DNA of 64,000 bases from Albimonas donghaensis (GTDB lineage Bacteria > Pseudomonadota > Alphaproteobacteria > Rhodobacterales > Rhodobacteraceae): assembly GCF_900106695.1 (NCBI RefSeq), contig NZ_FNMZ01000001.1, positions 1,054,001 through 1,118,000 on the forward strand, given 5' to 3'. The notes under the pieces are model-generated. The model was not told the origin of the DNA and made no database searches. It saw only the letters and a program-made list of their open reading frames with translations. Both the position numbers and the translations under genes were made by a program. Positions 56,860 to 64,000 of the stretch are shown in pieces. How positions within the stretch are numbered: position 1 is the stretch's first letter; every line of letters starts with the position of its first letter.

Positions 56860-58100
56860 TCGGCACGCTGTCCCTCTATATCGCGCGGCGCTTCTTCGGC
56901 GCGGCGCTGGCGGCGTTCGTGTCGATCCTGCTGCTGGTCACCCTGATCGACCTGGTGGAGCAGCTGCGCCGCTCCGCGGGCACCGACACCGGCTTCGCGC
57001 AGGTGCTGGAGCTCGCGATCCTGCACGCCCCCGCATTGATGCTGGAGATCCTGCCCTTCCTGGTGCTGATCGCCGCCATGGCCTGTTTCTCCCGGCTCGC
57101 GCGGGCCTCCGAGCTGGTGGTGACGCGGGCGGCGGGGATCTCGGTGTGGCGTCTGATCACGCCGGCGGTGGTCACGGCGGCGCTGCTGGGGGTGGTCGCC
57201 TTCGGGTTGCTCAACCCCCTGTCCTCGGGCCTGCTGCAACGGTTCGAGCGGCAGGAGGCGCGCTGGATCAAGGACCGCACCAGCCTGCTGTCGATCTCCG
57301 AGAACGGCCTGTGGCTGCGCCAGGCCGAGGGCGGCGGCGCCCAGGCCGTGGTCCACGCCCTGCGGGCCAATGGCGACGGCACCCAGCTATGGGACGCGAC
57401 CTTCTTCCGCTTCGGCCCCGGCGACCTGCTGGAGGGCCGGATCGAGGCGACCCGCGCGGTGCTGGAGCCCGGCACCTGGACCCTCTACGACGTGCGCCGC
57501 TGGCGGCTCTCCGGGGCCGAGGGCGGGGACGCCCCCCCGAACGGAGCCGCGAACGGAGCCGCGAACGGGGAGGCGGACGGGGTGGCGGACGGCTGGGCTG
57601 CGGCGGCCCCCGCGGAGGACGACGCCTCCGAGGGCCTTCCCCCGACGCAGAGCGGCACCGCCCGCGCCATGCAGTGGGAGGATCTCGATTCCCTCACCCT
57701 GCCCACCGGCCTGACCCGCGCCCAGATCCTCGAAAGCTTCGCCAGCCCCAAGACCATCTCGTTCTGGGAGCTTCCCGGCTTCATCCGCAGCCTGGAGGCC
57801 GCCGGCGTCAGCTCCACCCGCCATCGCATGCATTGGCAGGCGCAGCTCGCCCAGCCGCTGCTGTTCGCGGCCATGGTGCTGATCGGCGCCGCCTTCTCCA
57901 TGCGCCATGCGCGATTCGGCGGCCTCGGGCTGATGGCGCTGGGGGCGGTGGGGGCCGGGCTGGTCTATTTCTTCCTCGCCAACGTCACCCAGGCCTTCGG
58001 GTCTTCGGGCGCGATCCCGGCCCCACTGGCGGCCTGGATTCCGCCCGTGGCGATGACGCTCTGCGCGCTCGGCTTGCTCCTGCATCTAGAGGACGGCTAA
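56856..58100 (+). CDS. lptG: LPS export ABC transporter permease LptG
   Basis: This 414-residue partner of LptF has the same six-helix plus jellyroll layout: LYIARRFFGAALAAF, FARLARASELVVTRAAGISVW and a C-terminal membrane block. The periplasmic domain contains an extra Asn/Gly/Ala/Asp-rich insertion (about 229-245) encoded by a 12-bp tandem repeat, not expected in the family. lptD follows 47 nt later. Confidence 0.95.
   Translation: MIGTLSLYIARRFFGAALAAFVSILLLVTLIDLVEQLRRSAGTDTGFAQVLELAILHAPALMLEILPFLVLIAAMACFSRLARASELVVTRAAGISVWRLITPAVVTAALLGVVAFGLLNPLSSGLLQRFERQEARWIKDRTSLLSISENGLWLRQAEGGGAQAVVHALRANGDGTQLWDATFFRFGPGDLLEGRIEATRAVLEPGTWTLYDVRRWRLSGAEGGDAPPNGAANGAANGEADGVADGWAAAAPAEDDASEGLPPTQSGTARAMQWEDLDSLTLPTGLTRAQILESFASPKTISFWELPGFIRSLEAAGVSSTRHRMHWQAQLAQPLLFAAMVLIGAAFSMRHARFGGLGLMALGAVGAGLVYFFLANVTQAFGSSGAIPAPLAAWIPPVAMTLCALGLLLHLEDG
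57540..57587. repeat. 12-bp tandem repeat (4 units) inside lptG
   Basis: Two exact units AACGGAGCCGCG and two variants (AACGGGGAGGCG, GACGGGGTGGCG) encode an NGAA/NGEA/DGVA insert in the periplasmic domain of LptG. Confidence 0.85.
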
Positions 58101-58147
58101 GGAGGGAGCCCGAGGCCGGCGATCCGGCGACCGACCAGGAACCGCCC

Positions 58148-60508
58148 TTGCCCGCGACCCCTCCGACGCCGCCCCGCCCCCGCGCCGCCCAGACGCTCCG
58201 GGCCGATGGTTTCGCGCCCCTCCGGGCCGATGGCACCGCGCCCCTCCGGGCCGATGGTTTCGCGCCCCTCCGCGGCCCGTTCGCGCGCGCGCTGTCGGGG
58301 GCGGGCGCGCTCGCCGTGGCGGCGGCGCTCCTCCCCCACGGACCGGCCCTCGCCCAGACCGCGGCGGAAGCGGGCCCGAGCGGACTTTCCGCAGCGCTCG
58401 GCGCGCAGGAGGTCGAGGGACCGGTCAGCCTGATCGCCGACAAGGTCACCTATGACACCCAGGCCGACAGCCTGACCGCCGAGGGCGATGTCGAGGTCTA
58501 TTACGGCGACCGCACCCTGACCGCCTCCCGCGTCGTCTACTATCCCGGCCTCGACCGCATCGAGGCGACCGGCCCGATCATGCTGCGCGGGGGCGGCGAG
58601 GGCGCGACCGTGATCGCCGATTTCGCCGATCTCGATTCGCGCCTGCGCGACGGCCTGATCCGCGGCGCCCGCGCGCTTCTGCGCGACGACGCCCGCTTCG
58701 CCGCCGCCGAGGCGCGGCGCATCGACGGGCGCTACAACGTGCTCAGCCAGGCGGTGTTCTCGCCCTGCGTGGTCTGCCCGGAGGATCCGACGCCCCTCTG
58801 GCGCATCCGGGCCGAACGCATCGTCCATGACGAGCGGACCCGCACCGTGCATTACGAGAACGCCACCTTCGACGTGCTCGGAACCCCGATCGCCTGGTCG
58901 CCCTATTTCCGGCACCCCGACCCGACCCTGAAGCGCGCCAGCGGACTTTTGCCCCCGATCTACAAGCAGGACAGCAATTTCGGCCAGGGCCTGAAGATCC
59001 CCTATTACTGGGTGCTTTCCGACCAGGCCGACGTGACCCTGACCCCCTACATGACCACCGATGACGGGCTGATCATGGAGGGCGAGTATCGCGGCGAGTT
59101 CGAGCGCGGCTCGATCAGCCTCGCCGGCTCGATCACCTACCAGGATTACGACGGCGAAGACCGGCTGCGCGGCCATGTCTTCGGGGCCGGGCTCTACCGC
59201 TTCGGCGACGGGCTGGAGGCGGGGTTCAGCATCGAGCAGGCCTCGGATGACGGCTACCTGCGCCGCTACGACTTCTCCGACGACGACCGGCTGGAGAGCG
59301 AGCTGTTCCTGCGCGGCTCGGACCAGAGCGGCTGGGGCGAGGTCTCGCTGGTCCGCTTCCAGTCCCTGCGCGACGACGAGCCCTTCGGCCAGATCCCCCA
59401 GGCCATCCCCACGGTGGAGGGGCGCAAGGTCTGGGACGCGCCGATGGGCGGCCAGTTCGGGCTGGATTTCGGGGGCTACCTGCTCAAGCGCACCCAGGGC
59501 CAGGACACCGCGCATGGCTTCATCGGGGTGGATTACGAGAAATCCTGGATCACGACCCCGGGCATCCAGGTCACCGCCTATGGCGACCTGCGCGCCGACG
59601 GCTGGCGGTTGCAGGACCAGACCGGGACCGATCCCAGCGAACGCAGCCGCTTCGGACCCACCCTGGCGCTGGAGGCGCGCTACCCGCTGCTGCGCCGCGA
59701 CGGCGAGGGCGACTGGCTGAGCGGCCTGCTCGGCGAAGGCCCCGTCACCCACCTGGTCGAGCCCATCGCCCAGGCGGTCTTCGCCACCTACCAGGACGAC
59801 AGCCCGGCCTTCCCCAACGAGGACAGCCAGCTGGTGGAGTTCGACGAGACCTCGCTGTTCTCCCTGCGCCGTCACACCGGCTGGGACGGGTTCGAGGAAG
59901 GCTCGCGGCTCAATCTCGGCCTGCGCTACGCGCGGCTGGGCGATGACGGCACGCGCTTCTCCATCGCCGGCGGCCGGGTGCTGCGCCCCAGGGAGATCGG
60001 GTCCTTCCCGGCGGGCATCGGGCTCAACAAGCGGGAATCGGACTTCGTGGGGGCCTGGTCGCTGGACCTGCCCGGGACCGTGAAGCTCGCCCACCGGATC
60101 CGCGTCGGCGACGACCTTGAGATCAACCGCAACGAGGTTTACGGCTCCACCGCGCTCGCGGGGCTGGAGCTCGCGGGATCCTACGCCTGGCTCGCAAGCG
60201 ATGCGGTGACGCCGATCGACCGCCATGAAGTCGCCGCGGAGGCGCGTTACGGCCTGACCCGCAACTGGTACGTGGGGGGAGAGCTGCAGCGCGACCTGGA
60301 ATCGGAACGCTGGGTGCGCACCGAGGCGCTTGTGGGATATGCCAACGAATGCGTGGATTTCGCCGTGTATGTGGGCCGGCGTTTCACCTCGACCGAGGAT
60401 GTTCCGGCCTCGACCTATTTCGGACTGCGCGTGAACCTGTGGGCGCTGGGGGCCGGCGACGGTCCCGCGGCCCCCGCGGCGGGCGCCTGCGCGCCGAAGC
60501 TGCAGTGA
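58148..60508 (+). CDS. lptD: LPS-assembly protein LptD
   Basis: This outer-membrane LPS translocon has about 786 residues if the TTG at 58148 (preceded by AGGAA) is the start; no suitable ATG precedes the signal peptide. A long Pro/Arg-rich leader with three LRADG-AP repeats precedes the hydrophobic signal core (AGALAVAAALLP, cut near ALAQ). The OstA-like N-domain follows (about 85-190), then CVVC near 206-209 and a large beta-barrel. Late cysteines in ANECVD and GACAP can form the expected disulfides. Confidence 0.93.
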   Translation: MPATPPTPPRPRAAQTLRADGFAPLRADGTAPLRADGFAPLRGPFARALSGAGALAVAAALLPHGPALAQTAAEAGPSGLSAALGAQEVEGPVSLIADKVTYDTQADSLTAEGDVEVYYGDRTLTASRVVYYPGLDRIEATGPIMLRGGGEGATVIADFADLDSRLRDGLIRGARALLRDDARFAAAEARRIDGRYNVLSQAVFSPCVVCPEDPTPLWRIRAERIVHDERTRTVHYENATFDVLGTPIAWSPYFRHPDPTLKRASGLLPPIYKQDSNFGQGLKIPYYWVLSDQADVTLTPYMTTDDGLIMEGEYRGEFERGSISLAGSITYQDYDGEDRLRGHVFGAGLYRFGDGLEAGFSIEQASDDGYLRRYDFSDDDRLESELFLRGSDQSGWGEVSLVRFQSLRDDEPFGQIPQAIPTVEGRKVWDAPMGGQFGLDFGGYLLKRTQGQDTAHGFIGVDYEKSWITTPGIQVTAYGDLRADGWRLQDQTGTDPSERSRFGPTLALEARYPLLRRDGEGDWLSGLLGEGPVTHLVEPIAQAVFATYQDDSPAFPNEDSQLVEFDETSLFSLRRHTGWDGFEEGSRLNLGLRYARLGDDGTRFSIAGGRVLRPREIGSFPAGIGLNKRESDFVGAWSLDLPGTVKLAHRIRVGDDLEINRNEVYGSTALAGLELAGSYAWLASDAVTPIDRHEVAAEARYGLTRNWYVGGELQRDLESERWVRTEALVGYANECVDFAVYVGRRFTSTEDVPASTYFGLRVNLWALGAGDGPAAPAAGACAPKLQ
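58196..58267. repeat. 24-bp tandem repeat (3 units) in the lptD leader
   Basis: Three 24-bp units (the outer two identical) encode LRADGFAP / LRADGTAP / LRADGFAP before the signal-peptide core; 24 is twice the 12-bp period seen elsewhere. Confidence 0.9.
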
Positions 60509-60539
60509 GCCGCCGGACGAGACGAGAGGAAAGAGACCG

Positions 60540-61586
60540 ATGACTCCGATCCAGATCCGCCCCGCCGGCCGCCGCCTGCCGATGGCGCGCCGCGGCTTGC
60601 GGCGCTCCTCGGGGATGGGCGCGGAGACGGCCCGCCGGGTCGCGCGCGGCCTGGGCTCGGGCGCGCTGGGGCTGGCGCTGGCGCTCGCCGCCGCCGCCCC
60701 GGCCCTGCACCCGGCCCGCGCCGCCGCCCAGAGCCAGGCCAACGCCTTCGAAGCCGCCGCCTTCGTCGACGGCAAGGCGATCACCAATTTCGACGTGCAG
60801 CAGCGCGCACGCCTGCTGCGCATGAGCGGCGTGCGCGACGAGATCGACCTGGAGATCGGGCTCGAGTCGATGATCGACGAGCGTCTGAAACGCGCCGCCG
60901 CCTCCGCCGCGGGCATCGAGATCGACCCCCAGGAGGTCCAGGACGGTCTCGGCCGCTTCGCCCAGGCCCAGGGCGCCGCGACCCCCGCCGCGCTGGAGGC
61001 CAAGCTGCGCCGCGCCGGCGTATCGCTGGTCGTGGCCCGCGAGTTCATCGAGACCGAGCTTCTATGGTCCGCCCTGATCCGGCGCGACTATCAGCCGACG
61101 GTGGATCTCGGCCCCGGCGAGGTGGAGGACCAGATCAAGGCGCTGGGGCTCGACAAGACCGTCGAATTCTCGTTGGGCGAGATCGCCATGGCGCTGGGGG
61201 CGAACCCCGAGCAGGTGCAGGAACGCGCCCGCCAGATCGTCGCCGAGGTGCGCGGAGGCGGCGATTTCCAGGCCGCCGCCAAACGCTGGGGCCAGACCCA
61301 GAGCGCGCCGCGCGGCGGCATGGTGGGCTGGGCGCCGGCCGCGCAGCTGCCTCCGCAGCTCTCCCAGATGCTGGAGCGGATGCAGCCCGGCGAGGTCACC
61401 GACCCGATCCCCGTCCCCCGCGGCGTGGTGATCCTGAAGCTGGTGGACCGGCGCGAGACCCCGCGCGAAATGACCGACGAGGACCGCGAACGGGTGCGCG
61501 TCCAGCTTCTCGAACAGCGCCTGTCGCGCCTGGCGGAGGGTCGCCTGCAGGAGCTGCGGGCGCGGGCCTATGTCGAACGTCGCTGA
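60540..61586 (+). CDS. surA: SurA-like periplasmic peptidyl-prolyl isomerase
   Basis: This 348-residue outer-membrane protein chaperone has an N-terminal signal with a long Arg-rich n-region (core ALGLALALAAAAPAL, cut near ARAAAQ). The SurA N-domain follows (about 68-190; AFVDGKAITNFDVQQRARLL). There is one parvulin PpiC domain (about 195-300; WGQTQSAPRGGMVGWAPAAQLP, instead of two). It lies 31 nt after lptD, whose folding it would assist. It overlaps pdxA by 17 nt. Confidence 0.92.
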   Translation: MTPIQIRPAGRRLPMARRGLRRSSGMGAETARRVARGLGSGALGLALALAAAAPALHPARAAAQSQANAFEAAAFVDGKAITNFDVQQRARLLRMSGVRDEIDLEIGLESMIDERLKRAAASAAGIEIDPQEVQDGLGRFAQAQGAATPAALEAKLRRAGVSLVVAREFIETELLWSALIRRDYQPTVDLGPGEVEDQIKALGLDKTVEFSLGEIAMALGANPEQVQERARQIVAEVRGGGDFQAAAKRWGQTQSAPRGGMVGWAPAAQLPPQLSQMLERMQPGEVTDPIPVPRGVVILKLVDRRETPREMTDEDRERVRVQLLEQRLSRLAEGRLQELRARAYVERR

Positions 61587-62628
61587 GCCGGGCGCGCCCG
61601 CGGCGCCCGTCGCCCTGACCTGCGGCGACCCGGCCGGGATCGGCGCCGAGATCGCCGCCGGCGCCTGGGCCGCCCTGCGCGACGATCCCGCCTGCGCCTT
61701 CTTCCTGGTGGGCGATGCGGACTGGGCGGCCTCGGGCGGCGCGCCCGTCGCCCGCATCGGCGCGCCGGGCGAGGCCCGCGCCGCCTTCGCCGCCGCCCTG
61801 CCCGTCCTGCACCGCCCGCTGGCCGCCCCCGCCCCCGCGGGACGGCCCGAGCCTGCGAACGCCCCCATGGTCGTCGCCTCGATCGAGGAAGCCGTGGCCC
61901 TGGCCCGCGCAGGCGAGGCCGGCGCGGTCTGCACGCTGCCGATCAACAAGAAGGCGCTCTATGACGGGGCCGGCTTCGCGCATCCCGGCCATACCGAGTT
62001 CCTCGCGGCGCTGGCCGGCGTCGCGCGCCCGGTGATGATGCTGGCCGGCCCGCAGCTGCGCGTGGTCCCGGTGACCATCCACATCGCGCTCGCCGACGTG
62101 CCCCGCGCCCTGACCGGCGCGCTGATCGAGGACACCGTGCGCGTCGCCGCCGCCGATCTCGCGCGGGATTTCGGCCTGGCCCGGCCGCGGATCGCGCTGG
62201 CCGGTCTCAACCCCCATGCGGGCGAGGGCGGCGCCATGGGGCGCGAGGAGATCGAGATCATCGCCCCCGCCGTCGCCCGCCTGCGCGCCGAGGGGCTGGA
62301 CGTGGCGGGGCCGCTCCCCGCCGACACCCTGTTCCACGCCGCCGCCCGGACGCGCTACGACCTGGCGGTGTGCATGTATCACGACCAGGCGCTGATCCCG
62401 ATCAAGGCGCTGGATTTCGACCGCGGGGTGAACGTGACGCTGGGCCTGCCCTTCATCCGCACCTCCCCCGATCACGGCACCGCCTATGACATCGCGGGCA
62501 AGGGGCTGGCCGAGCCGACCAGCCTGATCGAGGCCCTGCGCCTCGCCGCCTCCATGGCCGCCATGCGCGCCGGGGCGGGTGTTGGCGCGGGTGTCGGGGC
62601 GGGCGTCGGGGCGGGCGCGGGGACATGA
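61570..62628 (+). CDS. pdxA: 4-hydroxythreonine-4-phosphate dehydrogenase
   Basis: This 352-residue NAD-dependent enzyme belongs to the DXP-dependent pyridoxal phosphate pathway. It has [41 protein letters not shown] (metal His) and the [12 protein letters not shown] metal site, then [10 protein letters not shown]. The C-terminus ends in a GAGV repeat encoded by a 12-bp array. The ATG at 61570 is within surA; the stop overlaps rsmA (62625-62628). Confidence 0.96.
   Translation: MSNVAEPGAPAAPVALTCGDPAGIGAEIAAGAWAALRDDPACAFFLVGDADWAASGGAPVARIGAPGEARAAFAAALPVLHRPLAAPAPAGRPEPANAPMVVASIEEAVALARAGEAGAVCTLPINKKALYDGAGFAHPGHTEFLAALAGVARPVMMLAGPQLRVVPVTIHIALADVPRALTGALIEDTVRVAAADLARDFGLARPRIALAGLNPHAGEGGAMGREEIEIIAPAVARLRAEGLDVAGPLPADTLFHAAARTRYDLAVCMYHDQALIPIKALDFDRGVNVTLGLPFIRTSPDHGTAYDIAGKGLAEPTSLIEALRLAASMAAMRAGAGVGAGVGAGVGAGAGT
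62572..62619. repeat. 12-bp tandem repeat (4 units) at the 3' end of pdxA
   Basis: Four 12-bp units near GGGGCGGGCGTC encode a Gly-Ala-Gly-Val tail beyond the conserved PdxA fold, directly before the rsmA start. Confidence 0.85.
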
Positions 62629-63461
62629 GCGGCTCTCCCGACGGGTTGCCGCCGCTGCGCGAGGTGATCGCGGAACATGGGCTGGCGGCGAAGAAGGCGC
62701 TGGGCCAGAATTTCCTGCTCGACCTCAACCTGACGCGCCGCATCGCCCGGGCGGCCGGCCCGCTGGAGGGCGTCGAGGTGCTGGAGGTCGGCCCCGGCCC
62801 CGGCGGGTTGACGCGGGCGCTGCTGATCGAGGGCGCGGCGCGCGTGCTGGCGGTGGAACGCGACCCGCGCTGCCTGCCCGCCCTGGCCCAGATCACCGCG
62901 GCCCATGACGGCCGGCTGGAGGTGATCGAGGGCGACGCGCTGGAGGCCGGGGCCGAGGCGCGGATGCGCGGCCCGTGGCGGATCGTGTCGAACCTGCCCT
63001 ATTACGTGGGCACCGAGCTGCTGGTCCGCTGGCTGGAGGCCGAGGCCTGGCCGCCGGGCTGGGACTCGCTGACGCTGATGTTCCAGCGCGAGGTGGCGGA
63101 CCGGATCGTGGCCGGGCCGGGCTCCAAGACCTGGGGGCGGCTGTCGGTGCTGGCGCAGTGGCGCTGCGACGCGCGGATCGCCTTCGAGGTGCCGGCGTCG
63201 GCCTTCACGCCGCCGCCCAAGGTGACCTCCGCCGTGGTGCTGCTGCGGCCGCTGGCCGAGCCGCGCTTTCCGGCGCCGGCGGCGGCCTTGCGGCGGGTGA
63301 CCGCGGCGGCTTTCGGGCAGCGCCGCAAGATGCTGCGCCAGAGCCTGAAGCAGGCGACGCCCGACGCGCTGGGTCTCTGCGCGCGCGCGGGGGTGGCGGA
63401 GACGCTGCGGGCCGACGACGTGGATCTGGCCGGCTTCTGCGCGCTGGCCCGCGCGCTCTGA
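62625..63461 (+). CDS. rsmA: 16S rRNA (adenine1518/1519-N6)-dimethyltransferase
   Basis: This 278-residue SAM-dependent KsgA methylates two adjacent adenines near the 3' end of 16S rRNA. It has [11 protein letters not shown], the SAM motif [15 protein letters not shown] and the catalytic NLPYYV. It is the last gene of the lpt-surA-pdxA operon, overlapping pdxA by 4 nt. The region after it (63462-64000) has no gene. Confidence 0.97.
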   Translation: MSGSPDGLPPLREVIAEHGLAAKKALGQNFLLDLNLTRRIARAAGPLEGVEVLEVGPGPGGLTRALLIEGAARVLAVERDPRCLPALAQITAAHDGRLEVIEGDALEAGAEARMRGPWRIVSNLPYYVGTELLVRWLEAEAWPPGWDSLTLMFQREVADRIVAGPGSKTWGRLSVLAQWRCDARIAFEVPASAFTPPPKVTSAVVLLRPLAEPRFPAPAAALRRVTAAAFGQRRKMLRQSLKQATPDALGLCARAGVAETLRADDVDLAGFCALARAL

Positions 63462-63700
63462 TCCGGTTTTGCGGAGGGCTCCCCTCTCCGCCGCGCGCGG
63501 AGCGGATGCTTCGGGCGTCCCGCAGGCGCCGCCCCGGCGGTCTCGCCAGGCCGCGCCCGGCCGCCTGCGGCGCGCATCGCGGACGGCGCCGGGCGGCCAG
63601 GTTTCCTGGGACCGAGGCGGAGACAAGGGACCGGGAGGCCGGGGATAGGGCGGCGGGGAACAGGGGGCGGACCGGAGCCTGATCCGCAGAGCCGCGGGAC

Positions 63701-63735
63701 GGGAGACGGGAGACGGGAGACGGGAGACGGGAGAC
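63701..63735. repeat. 7-bp tandem repeat (5 exact units)
   Basis: GGGAGAC occurs five times in direct tandem in the gene-free region after rsmA. Confidence 0.9.
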
Positions 63736-63937
63736 GGCCGGGACGATCCGATCACGGGGGGCCGGTCAATGGCGCCGTCTCTCACCCTTTCCCGTCGATC
63801 GCATTCCCCGGCCCCGCGTCGGGATGGGGGGATGCGACGCGGACGGCGGGAGACGGCCTGGGGTCAGCTATCCGTCGCCGGACATCGGGGCGTCGGGGCC
63901 GGGCGGCTGCGTCGCCGGCGCAGGCGTCCGTTCCCTT

Positions 63938-63989
63938 GGCCCATCACCGCGGCCCAACACCACGGTCTAGCACCACGGCCCGCACCCTT
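63938..63989. repeat. 13-bp imperfect tandem repeat (4 units)
   Basis: Four imperfect 13-bp units near GGCCCAACACCAC lie close to the window's right end. The stretch 63462-64000 contains these arrays and no gene that I can support. Confidence 0.65.
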
Positions 63990-64000
63990 CGTCAGTATCC

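Noticed and set aside
63549-63598. Ninth copy of the dispersed intergenic element
   Set aside because: The left half fits partly (GGCCGCGCCCGGCC), but the right end and core differ too much to count it.
63701-63735. Possible CRISPR array
   Set aside because: The units are 7 bp in direct tandem with no spacers and no cas genes nearby.

Overview
The window is very GC-rich (roughly 70% or more by eye) and dense with long GC-driven antisense frames. Gene content points to an alphaproteobacterium near Rhodobacterales/Paracoccaceae. Supporting signs are the lptF-lptG-lptD-surA-pdxA-rsmA order, cimA beside cysS, a NDUFAF6-like squalene/phytoene synthase homologue, a TIGR02281-type aspartic protease, HolC with PepA, and two secreted proteins with VPLPA-type C-terminal anchors. 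The genus cannot be fixed from the sequence alone; Albimonas/Rubrimonas-like high-GC lineages would fit.

Layout: 1-2.7 kb holds the end of a membrane protein, an SLC13/RCK_C transporter and a small lipoprotein. 2.8-3.84 kb is a low-GC foreign segment with one DUF2971 gene, joined exactly to the 3' end of dnaE. 7.3-10.3 kb has NIPSNAP, a small secreted protein and a DEAD-box helicase. 10.9-13.9 kb has a sterol-desaturase-like hydroxylase coupled to a ureohydrolase, then a class III cyclase. 14.3-19.3 kb has a RodZ-like HTH membrane protein and gyrA. 19.4-26.4 kb has a secreted acidic repeat protein, trmFO, a phytoene-synthase-like pseudoenzyme, cimA and cysS. 26.7-31.1 kb is a coupled pair of GGDEF-EAL membrane proteins. 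31.4-33.6 kb has an Old Yellow Enzyme and a second VPLPA-anchored protein.

Further right, 33.6-37.8 kb is an MFP-RND efflux pair. 38.1-40.0 kb is a LysR regulator divergent from DoxX plus FMN reductase, with a perfect palindrome between them. 40.1-43.7 kb has an MscS channel and a secreted amidohydrolase, followed by tRNA-Arg(UCU). 44.2-48.5 kb has purM-purN, TfoX-C, rhodanese, ndk, DinB and MaoC-like genes. 48.6-53.4 kb has a hypothetical gene, an ABC-F ATPase, a Rho-N/DUF7218 protein, a cupin, an aspartic protease and holC. 53.6-63.5 kb has pepA divergent from the LPS-export/SurA/PdxA/RsmA operon. 63.5-64 kb is gene-free and repeat-bearing.

The most unusual signals are non-coding. A dispersed 49-50-nt intergenic element has eight recognisable copies, with conserved 14-nt ends carrying an 8-bp inverted repeat. 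There is also a recurring 12-bp (or 24-bp) tandem-repeat habit at ten loci, both inside genes and between them.
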